Positions 56,048 to 63,011 of a DNA stretch of 64,000 nucleotides are shown here, piece by piece. Both the position numbers and the translations under genes were made by a program. Position 1 is the stretch's first letter; every line of letters begins with the position of its first letter. The notes beneath the pieces were generated by a model. That model was not told where the DNA came from. It searched no databases and saw nothing but the letters and a program-made list of their open reading frames with translations. The stretch comes from Alphaproteobacteria bacterium (GTDB lineage: Bacteria; Pseudomonadota; Alphaproteobacteria; Acetobacterales; Acetobacteraceae): the NCBI GenBank assembly GCA_016869735.1, contig VGDL01000002.1, positions 1 to 64,000 of the forward strand, in the 5' to 3' direction.

Positions 56048-57190
56048 CTATCTCGGCGCCCAGCGCAAGCCCGCGCGGATATCATCGCTATCCTCACCCG
56101 CCGCCGGCACGCCACGCGCCGGTTGCGGGCGCGCGCCTTCAAAACTGATCGGCAGGCCAATGGCGCGCACCGGCAGGCCAGGCACGGGCGCCACAATGCC
56201 AAGCGCTTCCACCTGCTGATCCACCGCAATTTCGCGCATGGTATTGATGGGGCCTGAGGGAATGCCGGCGGCTTCCAAAAGCGGCAACCATTCTTCGGCC
56301 GGGCGCGCGCGAAAGGCGGGTTCCATCACCGCCATCAGCGCGGGCTTATTGGCCACGCGCAGCCGATTGCTGGCAAAACGTTCATCACTGCCAAGCCCAG
56401 AAAGCCCCATGGCGTCGCATAATTTACGAAACAGCCGATCATTGGCGGCAGCGACCATCACCGGCGCGGTGGCGGTTTCAAAAGATTGGAACACCACCGT
56501 ATTCGGATTGCCCGAAAGATTGCGCGGCGGCGGGCGGCCCGAGACAGTGAAGCCCGCGAAATGCGGCCCCATCCAGCCAAGTGCCGTTTCCAGCAGCGAT
56601 GTATCAACAACGCCGCCCTTGCCCGTGCTGTGGCGCCGTTCCAGCGCCGCCAGAATGCCAATCACCGCCCACATGCCGGTGCCAAGATCAAGGATTTGCA
56701 CGCCGCTTCGCGTGGGTGGCCCGCCTTCCGCGCCGTTCATCATCATCAGGCCGGAATAGCCTTGCAGGATTGGCTCATAGCCCGGGTGCAGGGCCTTCGG
56801 CCCCACCGCGCCAAAAGCGCCGAGTGAGGCATAAATTAGCCGAGGAAAACGCGCGGTCAGCGCAGCCCCACCCAGCCCCAAATCTTCCAGCGCGCCAGGG
56901 CGCATGTTCTGCACGACCACATCAGCATCACCGACCAATTCCATCAGCAGCGCACGATCCGCATCATTGCGAAGGTCAAGGCTGAGCGATCTTTTGCCGC
57001 GATTGACGGCGATGAAGGTTGTCGCGGTGCCTTCATGCATCGGCGGCCCCCAGCCGCGCGCATCATCACCGCCTTCGGGGCGTTCCAGCTTGATCACCTC
57101 GGCCCCCAGCATGGCGAGGATCTGGCCCGCGAATGGCCCCGCCAGATTTTGTGCGATTTCAACAACCCGGATACCGGCCAAAGGCGACAT
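56048..57190 (-). CDS. CaiB/BaiF family CoA-transferase
   Basis: 380 aa class III CoA-transferase from ATG 57190 (MSPLAGIRVVEIAQNLAGPFAGQ). The CoA-binding N terminus is followed by GGDDARGWGPP, NRGKRSLSLDLRN and ADVVVQNMRPG; the catalytic Asp is in VQILDLGTGM (~165), then AALERRHSTGKGGVVDTSLLETAL and the small-domain FASNRLRVANK. It transfers CoA between carboxylates via an acyl-aspartyl anhydride; the acids are unknown. Divergent from a second family member across a 197-base gap with a big hairpin. Confidence 0.9.
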   Translation of the reverse strand: MSPLAGIRVVEIAQNLAGPFAGQILAMLGAEVIKLERPEGGDDARGWGPPMHEGTATTFIAVNRGKRSLSLDLRNDADRALLMELVGDADVVVQNMRPGALEDLGLGGAALTARFPRLIYASLGAFGAVGPKALHPGYEPILQGYSGLMMMNGAEGGPPTRSGVQILDLGTGMWAVIGILAALERRHSTGKGGVVDTSLLETALGWMGPHFAGFTVSGRPPPRNLSGNPNTVVFQSFETATAPVMVAAANDRLFRKLCDAMGLSGLGSDERFASNRLRVANKPALMAVMEPAFRARPAEEWLPLLEAAGIPSGPINTMREIAVDQQVEALGIVAPVPGLPVRAIGLPISFEGARPQPARGVPAAGEDSDDIRAGLRWAPR

Positions 57191-57284
57191 GCGAAAACCC
57201 TTCTCGAGCGGGCGAAGGGTAGGGCTTGGCCGGGTGGGCGGGCAAGGTGGCCTATGGACCAAGTTGCGCTGCCGGTGAAAGCTA

Positions 57285-57334
57285 GTGGTCCGATCGCCGC
57301 TGTCGGTTCCCGACAGCGGCGTGAATCGGCCCAC
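57285..57334. repeat. Large imperfect hairpin between two CoA-transferase genes
   Basis: CGCCGCTGTCGG and CCGACAGCGGCG pair perfectly (12 bp) around TTC. Outside them GTGGTCCGAT pairs with ATCGGCCCAC with one mismatch after a 3-nt bulge, giving a ~22-bp arm. A 7-base direct repeat GCTAGTG occurs at 57281 and 57345. It lies 95-145 bases from the CaiB start and 54-103 bases from the second CaiB-like start. Operator, RNA structure or mobile-element trace are all possible. Confidence 0.6.
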
Positions 57335-57387
57335 CAAATATACGGCTAGTGATGCGCGGGGGCTTTTGGGGCAGGGGATAGGTCAGG

Positions 57388-58812
57388 ATGAATCGCACCA
57401 CTAGCAGCATGAACCCAAGCCCTTCCGAAATCCTCGCCGCATTATGGCGTCAGGCCGCGCTTGATCCTGCTGCGCTGGCGCAACTCAGCTTGACCGGTGC
57501 TGAACCCGTCCAGCCTTCCAGCTTTCGCGTTGATGCGGCGGCGCAAACCAGCATTGCGGCAACGGCGCTGGCAGCGGCGCTGATCCATCAGCGGCGCGGT
57601 GGTGGCGCGCAGCCTGTTGCGGTGGATATGCGTGATGCCGCGATTGAGTTTCGCTCCGAACATTGGCTCAGCATTGCGGGCCAGGGTGCTGGCGCGCGTT
57701 GGGATGCCATCGCGGGGCTTTATCAATGCGGCGATGGGCGCTGGGTGCGGCTGCACACCAACTTCCCGTATCATCGCGATGGCGTGCTGCGTTTGCTCGG
57801 GCATATCGCGCATGATCGCGCCGCAGTCGCCAAGGCGCTTGGCACTTGGCGCGCGGCGGAATTTGAGGCTGCGGCGGCGGAAGCGGGCCTGGTGGTGACG
57901 ATGACGCGGAGCCTTGCCGAATGGGAAACCTCACCCCAGGGGCAGGCAGCTTCCAGCCTGCCGCCTGTACTGATCGAGAAAATCGGCGATGCGCCGCCCA
58001 TTCCCCTGTCGCCTGCCGCCGCGCGGCCGCTTGCGGGGTTGCGCGTGCTGGACCTGACGCGCGTGATTGCCGGGCCTGTTGCAGGCCGCACCTTGGCCGC
58101 GCATGGCGCCGATGTTTTGCATATCAGCGCGCCGCATCTGCCAAGCTTTGATGAATTGGTGATGGATACCGGGCGCGGAAAGCGAACCGCAGCGCTTGAT
58201 TTGCGCGCACCGAATGATTTGGCGCGCCTGCGTGACCTGGCTGCACGGGCCGACATCTTTCTGCAAGGCTATCGGCCCGGCGCCATTGCCGGGCATGGCT
58301 TCGCGCCAGAAGCCCTCTCGGCACTCAAGCCCGGCATCATTTGTGTTTCGCTTTCCGCCTATGGCCATCTTGGCCCTTGGGCGGCGCGGCGCGGGTTTGA
58401 TTCGCTCGTGCAAAACGCCAATGGCATGAATGATGATGAGGCGCTTGCGGCAGGGGAAGGCAAGCCGCGGCCCTTGCCCTGCCAGGCTTTGGATCATGCT
58501 TCGGGCTATTTGCTGGCCTTCGGCGCCATGGCTGCCTTGCTGCGTCGCGCGGAAGAAGGCGGTTCCTGGCTGGTGCGTGTTTCGCTTGCCGGCACAGGCG
58601 AATGGATCAAGCGCCTGGGCCGCTTGGATGGCGGCCTGTCGGCGCCGGGGCTTGCGCCCGACGAAATTGACGCCGCCTTGGAAGAAAGTGATAGCGGCTT
58701 CGGCCGGATGCGCGCCACGCGCCATGCTGCGCGGTTGGGGGCAACGCCGCCGCGTTGGGAATTGCCCGCCATGCCACTTGGCAGCCATGCGCCGGCATGG
58801 CGCGATGCTTAG
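57388..58812 (+). CDS. CaiB/BaiF CoA-transferase-like protein, apparently permuted
   Basis: 474 aa. The canonical family N terminus (PLAGLRVLDLTRVIAGPVAGRTLAAHGADV) does not start until residue ~210, and the catalytic Asp is in QALDHASGYL near 375. The first 200 residues instead resemble the family's C-terminal half: AAALIHQRRGGGAQPVAVDM, LYQCGDGRWVRLHTNFPYHRDGVLRLLG, ATWR-like GTWRAAEFEAAAAEAGL, and AEWETSPQG. The order of halves is therefore swapped, which can still build the interlocked fold. It starts at ATG 57388 or the second Met at 57409. Substrate unknown. Confidence 0.8.
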   Translation: MNRTTSSMNPSPSEILAALWRQAALDPAALAQLSLTGAEPVQPSSFRVDAAAQTSIAATALAAALIHQRRGGGAQPVAVDMRDAAIEFRSEHWLSIAGQGAGARWDAIAGLYQCGDGRWVRLHTNFPYHRDGVLRLLGHIAHDRAAVAKALGTWRAAEFEAAAAEAGLVVTMTRSLAEWETSPQGQAASSLPPVLIEKIGDAPPIPLSPAAARPLAGLRVLDLTRVIAGPVAGRTLAAHGADVLHISAPHLPSFDELVMDTGRGKRTAALDLRAPNDLARLRDLAARADIFLQGYRPGAIAGHGFAPEALSALKPGIICVSLSAYGHLGPWAARRGFDSLVQNANGMNDDEALAAGEGKPRPLPCQALDHASGYLLAFGAMAALLRRAEEGGSWLVRVSLAGTGEWIKRLGRLDGGLSAPGLAPDEIDAALEESDSGFGRMRATRHAARLGATPPRWELPAMPLGSHAPAWRDA

Positions 58813-58819
58813 CGCAATT

Positions 58820-59653
58820 CTACTTCAAGCAGCGCAGAAACAGCGTTGAAGGATGCGCAATCTCACCCACCGCATCGGCGGCGCGTGGCGCTTGCTCAGC
58901 CGGCCCATTGGTTGGCGTGACATTCTGTTCGCGCAGAAATTCCAAGGCTTCCGTGTGCTTGACAGCAAAATTCACATTTTGCGGAATATCGCCGGTCTGC
59001 CGCGCCACCTGCCCGGCATTGAGCTTGGATACCACTACGCCCACCACCTGGCCGCGCATATCCAAAAGCGGCCCGCCGGAATTGCCCGGCTGCACCGGTG
59101 CACTGATCTGAAGATGGCGCGGATTATCGGCGAGCCCCGCAAGGGCCGAGATCTCTCCGGTGGTCAGCGTAGGGCCAGATGACAGCAGGCCCGCCAAGGG
59201 GAAACCATAGGTCACAACCCCTTCGCCGCGGCGATAAGAGCCCGCACCACGGAAGGGCAGGATAGGTCCGGCATCCGCTTCGGTGCTGAGCAAGGCAAGG
59301 TCACGCGTTGCGTCACTCGCCAATACACGCGTTGGTATTTCCTGCCCATTGGGCAGGCGCGCTGCAACCTCGGCGCAGCCATCAATCACATGATGATTGG
59401 TCATGATGCGGCTCGCCGCCACGACAAAGCCGGTACCGGAAGAAACCGCGCGGCGCGCGGCGCGTTCACCGGGGGCAAGCGGCGGGGGCTTGTCGCGCGG
59501 CAGTTCAGCGCCAGCTCCTTGGCGGGGCAAAGGCGGGGGTTTTTCGGTGGGCAGCGCTGCGCCCGGCGATGGCGCAGGCGCCGGCTTTTGCGCGAAGGCC
59601 ACCGCGCCGAAGGCAAGCCCGATCAATCCCAGCAGAAATGCGCGTTGAATCAT
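58820..59653 (-). CDS. Trypsin-like serine protease, exported
   Basis: 277 aa from ATG 59653. Signal peptide IQRAFLLGLIGLAFGAVAFA, then a Pro-rich linker with two PPPL repeats (EKPPPLPRQGAGAEL, DKPPPLAPGE) to ~65. Protease domain: catalytic His in TNHHVIDG, Asp in ATRDLALL, Ser in QPGNSGGPLLD, as in the DegP/HtrA-type S1C core, but no PDZ domain follows; the tail is ~50 residues. Probable periplasmic protease. The ORF-track start at 59689 precedes the signal peptide. Confidence 0.86.
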   Translation of the reverse strand: MIQRAFLLGLIGLAFGAVAFAQKPAPAPSPGAALPTEKPPPLPRQGAGAELPRDKPPPLAPGERAARRAVSSGTGFVVAASRIMTNHHVIDGCAEVAARLPNGQEIPTRVLASDATRDLALLSTEADAGPILPFRGAGSYRRGEGVVTYGFPLAGLLSSGPTLTTGEISALAGLADNPRHLQISAPVQPGNSGGPLLDMRGQVVGVVVSKLNAGQVARQTGDIPQNVNFAVKHTEALEFLREQNVTPTNGPAEQAPRAADAVGEIAHPSTLFLRCLK

Positions 59654-59697
59654 AAGGGGTTTGTGCCGCGCCAAGGCCCTGCCGGTCAATGTGCCGA

Positions 59698-60450
59698 TTA
59701 AAGATGCCCTTCGCGCCGGAAGGAATAATGCCTTCCATTGCCGATGATCAGGTGATCATGCAGCACAATGCCAAGCATGGTCGTGGCCTGGCCGATCTCC
59801 CGCGTCATGTCCACATCGGCACGCGAAGGTGAGGGATCGCCGGATGGGTGATTATGCACCAGGATCAGCGCTGTCGCCTGCAATTCCAAGGCGCGGCGCA
59901 CCACTTCGCGCGGATAGACCGGCGTGTGATTGACCGTGCCCTTGGCCTGCGCCTCATCGGCGATCAACCGGTTCTTGGCATCCAGGAACAGGATGCGGAA
60001 TTGTTCGACCCGTTCACGCGCCAGGGCAGCGTTTAGATAAGCCAGCAGTTTTTCCCAATTGTTCAAAACGGGGCTGTTGCGCACTTCCTCCCGCGCCAGC
60101 CTAAGTGCGGCGGCCTGAATGCAGCGGAGCGCGGCAATGCCGGCCTCCCCCAGCCCTTCGATTTGTCCCAATTCCTGCACCGGCGCGCTGATGGCCCCCG
60201 CGAATGACCCGAAGCGCGCCAGAAGCGCCCGGGCAATGGGCTTGGTATCCCGCCTGGGCAGGGCCAGGAACAGCACCATTTCCAGCAATTCATGATCCAA
60301 CAGCGCATCCGGCCCGGCGCGCAGCAGCTTTTCGCGCATGCGGGCGCGATGCCCCAAATGGCCGGGGGGTGCCTCGGCCGCATCGGTGACAAAGTCCAGC
60401 CCCGGCAGGGCGCTGGCCTCAGCGAGGCCCTTGGTCTTGCGGATCGCCAT
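59698..60450 (-). CDS. radC: RadC family protein (JAB/MPN domain)
   Basis: 250 aa. Helix-hairpin-helix region LGQIEGLGEAGIAALRCI (~95) then the JAMM metalloprotease-like motif HNHPSGDPSPSRADVD (~195-210), with Glu in the AYLNAALARERVEQFRILFLDAKNRL segment. RadC was named for DNA repair, but its function is unsettled; the JAMM site suggests a metal-dependent hydrolase. It is followed by the protease gene after 8 bases of non-coding sequence before its leader. Confidence 0.92.
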   Translation of the reverse strand: MAIRKTKGLAEASALPGLDFVTDAAEAPPGHLGHRARMREKLLRAGPDALLDHELLEMVLFLALPRRDTKPIARALLARFGSFAGAISAPVQELGQIEGLGEAGIAALRCIQAAALRLAREEVRNSPVLNNWEKLLAYLNAALARERVEQFRILFLDAKNRLIADEAQAKGTVNHTPVYPREVVRRALELQATALILVHNHPSGDPSPSRADVDMTREIGQATTMLGIVLHDHLIIGNGRHYSFRREGHL

Positions 60451-60497
60451 GTTCCAACCTGTTTGCGCTTTCCATGAAGCGCGAACGCGGCTGGACT

Positions 60498-60535
60498 ATT
60501 AAAACTTATGATTGAAAAACGCCAGATAAAATCAA
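60498..60535 (-). promoter_or_regulatory. AT-rich putative promoter of radC
   Basis: Minus strand TTGATT, 18 bases, TCATAA, with a second -10-like TTTAAT 8 bases on, in the AT-rich 100-base gap between map and radC. Tentative. Confidence 0.3.
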
Positions 60536-60550
60536 CTCGGTGGCTTGACC

Positions 60551-61357
60551 TCAAGTCCCGTAGGGCGGCTTATGCAGCCCCTTGGGCGATAGGGTGAAAA
60601 TCTCCACCCCCGTTTCCGTCACCGCCACCATATGTTCGAATTGCGCTGAAAGGGACCTATCGCGCGTCACCGCCGTCCAGCCATCATCCAGGATTTTCAC
60701 CTCGGGCCGGCCGGCATTTACCATCGGCTCCACGGTGAAGAACATGCCGGGCTTCAGCTTGGGCCCTTCGCCGGGGCGGCCGAAATGCAGGATATTGGGC
60801 GGTTCGTGGAAGTGCCGGCCAATGCCATGGCCGCAAAAATCCCGGACCACGCTGAAGCGGTGCTTTTCCACATGCGCCTGAATGGCGTGGCCGATATCGC
60901 CAAGCGTCGCGCCGGGACGAATGGCGGCAATGCCCTTCATCATGGCGTCGTAAGTGACATCCATGAGAAGCTTCGCCTTGGTGGAGGCCTCACCCGCCAC
61001 ATACATGCGGCTTGTATCGCCATGCCAGCCATCCAGAATGACGGTGACATCAATATTGATGATATCGCCATCTGCCAGCACGCGATCCCCCGGAATGCCA
61101 TGGCAGACCACGTGATTGACCGACGTGCAGGAGGATTTCGTATAGCCCCGATAGCCAAGCGTTGCCGGAATGGCGCCGCGCCCCACCATGAAATCATGGC
61201 AGATCTGATCAATCTCCCCGGTTGAAATCCCAGGCCGCACATGGGCGGTGATCATATCGAGCGCCTCGGCCGCAAGCTGCCCCGCGCGGCGCATGCCGGC
61301 GAAATCCTCAGGCTTGTGGATGGTGATGCGGCGTGATTCGCCGCCTTGCTGCTCCAT
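60551..61357 (-). CDS. map: Methionine aminopeptidase, type I
   Basis: 268 aa. Metal ligands in order: Asp in DIINIDVTVI and GWHGDTSRMY, His in FCGHGIGRHFHEPP, Glu in FFTVEPMV, Glu in QFEHMVAVTETG; the substrate His is in VNHVVCHGIP. Size and lack of an insert make it type I. It removes initiator Met after deformylation by the Def at 23 kb. N-terminal MEQQGGESRR is poorly conserved; start could be slightly internal. Confidence 0.95.
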   Translation of the reverse strand: MEQQGGESRRITIHKPEDFAGMRRAGQLAAEALDMITAHVRPGISTGEIDQICHDFMVGRGAIPATLGYRGYTKSSCTSVNHVVCHGIPGDRVLADGDIINIDVTVILDGWHGDTSRMYVAGEASTKAKLLMDVTYDAMMKGIAAIRPGATLGDIGHAIQAHVEKHRFSVVRDFCGHGIGRHFHEPPNILHFGRPGEGPKLKPGMFFTVEPMVNAGRPEVKILDDGWTAVTRDRSLSAQFEHMVAVTETGVEIFTLSPKGLHKPPYGT

Positions 61358-61422
61358 GGGGTCTCAAGGCTCGTGCTGGTTAAGCGCTCAAAATGCGCTG
61401 TGGGGCGGCAGGATGCAAGGCT

Positions 61423-62310
61423 TCACGCGGGCTTGCCGGCTTTCTCACCGGTGCTGATTTCGGCTGAGCCCAAGGCATCCGCAAGCCGCGCCGTCGCACT
61501 GCCAGGCCGCGCCGGCTTTTGCTGCGTGTGGGCGGGTGCCCAGCCGGTCAGCACCAAAAGCCTGAGCGGCAGATCAACCTCGGCACCGCCAAGCCGCGCT
61601 GCCGCCATGGGAAAAAGCGCGCGCGGCGGGGTGCGGCCATCGCGCGCCAGCACGGCATTCGCCTCACCAGCGGCGCGGAGATCCGCGAAAATCCCGAAGG
61701 CGGATTTGTAGCGGAGCGCCATATCCTCGGCATCCGCAACCGGCAGCGCAAAGCCCGCGCGCTGCAACAGCGCCGCGCCATCGCGCAGTTCCGGGAAGGG
61801 GGAGATGCGGGGTGAGATACCGCCGCGCAATTCCGCCTCAACCTCGGCGAGCGCCGAACGCAGCGCGCCAAAGCTCGGCAGGCCAGGCAGGCTGGCCAGG
61901 AATAGGCCATCGGGCGCGAGTGCGCGGCGGATTTGGATCAGCGCCCCCGGCAGGTCATTCACCCAATGGAGCGAGAGGGAGGCCACCACCAGGTCAAAAG
62001 CACCCTCCGCGAAGGGCAGGAATTCCTCATCCGCCGCCACCGCCAGCCCGCCGCCCCGCGCCGCCATGGCGGGTGCCAGATCGGCCGATACAATGAAGGG
62101 AATGCCGCGTGCGGCAAGCTTCGGCGCCACAAAGCCCCGCCCGCCGAGGTCAAGCGCGCGGGTGAAGCGGCGCGTGGTGTCATCCAGCCGATCGAGCAGC
62201 CTATCGGCAGCATCTTCCAGAATGGGTGCCACCTGATCCACGTGCGCAGCGGCCCGCGCGCGGCGGCGCGCGACAAGGGCCCGGTCAAAGACGCGCATCT
62301 GGTCGTTCAT
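61423..62310 (-). CDS. SAM-dependent methyltransferase-fold protein (NDUFAF5/BioC-like)
   Basis: 295 aa from ATG 62310 (MNDQMRVFDRALVARRRARAA); the FDRxLVxRRRxRA opening is characteristic of alphaproteobacterial relatives of the complex I assembly factor NDUFAF5. SAM motif I is ALDLGGRGFVAPKLAA, with DLAPAMA, FDLVVASLSLHWVNDLPGALIQI and LAPDGLFLASLPG following. NDUFAF5 hydroxylates an arginine in the NDUFS7 subunit; BioC methylates malonyl-ACP. I favour the first, by N-terminal match. A Pro/Ala-rich tail is present. Confidence 0.8.
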   Translation of the reverse strand: MNDQMRVFDRALVARRRARAAAHVDQVAPILEDAADRLLDRLDDTTRRFTRALDLGGRGFVAPKLAARGIPFIVSADLAPAMAARGGGLAVAADEEFLPFAEGAFDLVVASLSLHWVNDLPGALIQIRRALAPDGLFLASLPGLPSFGALRSALAEVEAELRGGISPRISPFPELRDGAALLQRAGFALPVADAEDMALRYKSAFGIFADLRAAGEANAVLARDGRTPPRALFPMAAARLGGAEVDLPLRLLVLTGWAPAHTQQKPARPGSATARLADALGSAEISTGEKAGKPA

Positions 62311-62313
62311 GGG

Positions 62314-62340
62314 CCTTGGGATGCACCCTGTTTCCCAAGG
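62314..62340. promoter_or_regulatory. Dyad between divergent methyltransferase and thiol dioxygenase genes
   Basis: CCTTGGG - 13 bases - CCCAAGG, perfect 7-bp arms in the 79-base divergent gap. It begins three bases from the methyltransferase ATG and about 50 bases from the dioxygenase ATG; operator or leader hairpin. Confidence 0.28.
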
Positions 62341-62389
62341 GCGCAAGACGGGTTAGGCTTCGCGACATATCGCCCCGAGGAGGAAAACC

Positions 62390-63004
62390 ATGAACTCCAC
62401 CGATGTGAAGGCCGCCCGCGCCGCCGCTGTTGCTTCCACCATTGACCGCATTCGCGTGATTGAACGGAGCCAGGGTGTCAGCCGTTCGTCGCTTGAAGCG
62501 ATCAAGGGCGAATTGATGAAGCTTGCTGCGCAGGAGCATCTGTTCCCTTCCGCTGAATTCCCCCCGCCGCCGAATGGTGAGAAGGGCAGCCGGCGGTACA
62601 TGCTGCAGGAAGATGAGAATAATCTGTTCGCGCTTTATCTGAATGCGCTCAATCCCGGCAATGAAACCAAGCCGCATGACCACACCACCTGGGCCTGTGT
62701 GGTGGCCGTGGATGGGCAGGAATTGAACAAGGTTTATGACCGTTTGGATGATGGGTCTGACCCCACGCGCTGCGAATTGCGCCTGCGTGAGGAAATCATG
62801 GTGGAACCCGGCCGTGGCATTGCGCTGATGCCGGAAGATATCCATTCCATCCACACCACGGGCAATGTGCCGACGCGGCATTTGCACATGTATGGCCTGG
62901 CTTTGGAAAAGCTGGATGACCGCAAGGCTTTTGATCCTGCAACCGGCGAAGTGAAGCCCTATAACACGAATTTCATGGCGCCGACGGCAACACCAAAAGG
63001 CTGA
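62390..63004 (+). CDS. Cysteine dioxygenase-family thiol dioxygenase
   Basis: 204 aa cupin. Iron ligands: HDH in TKPHDHTTWACVV (first two His, ~95) and a third His in the second motif TRHLHMYG (~165), with DIHSIHTTG between. Such enzymes oxidise cysteine or 3-mercaptopropionate to the sulfinate. Strong ribosome-binding site GAGGAGG before ATG 62390. The rhodanese gene follows 7 bases later, a frequent pairing that points to sulfur-compound catabolism. Cysteine versus 3-mercaptopropionate specificity cannot be decided by eye. Confidence 0.88.
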   Translation: MNSTDVKAARAAAVASTIDRIRVIERSQGVSRSSLEAIKGELMKLAAQEHLFPSAEFPPPPNGEKGSRRYMLQEDENNLFALYLNALNPGNETKPHDHTTWACVVAVDGQELNKVYDRLDDGSDPTRCELRLREEIMVEPGRGIALMPEDIHSIHTTGNVPTRHLHMYGLALEKLDDRKAFDPATGEVKPYNTNFMAPTATPKG

Positions 63005-63011
63005 TCCCGCC

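Noticed and set aside
56048-58812. Oxalate or carnitine CoA pathway
   Set aside because: CaiB/BaiF proteins have many substrates and no decarboxylase or racemase genes lie nearby.
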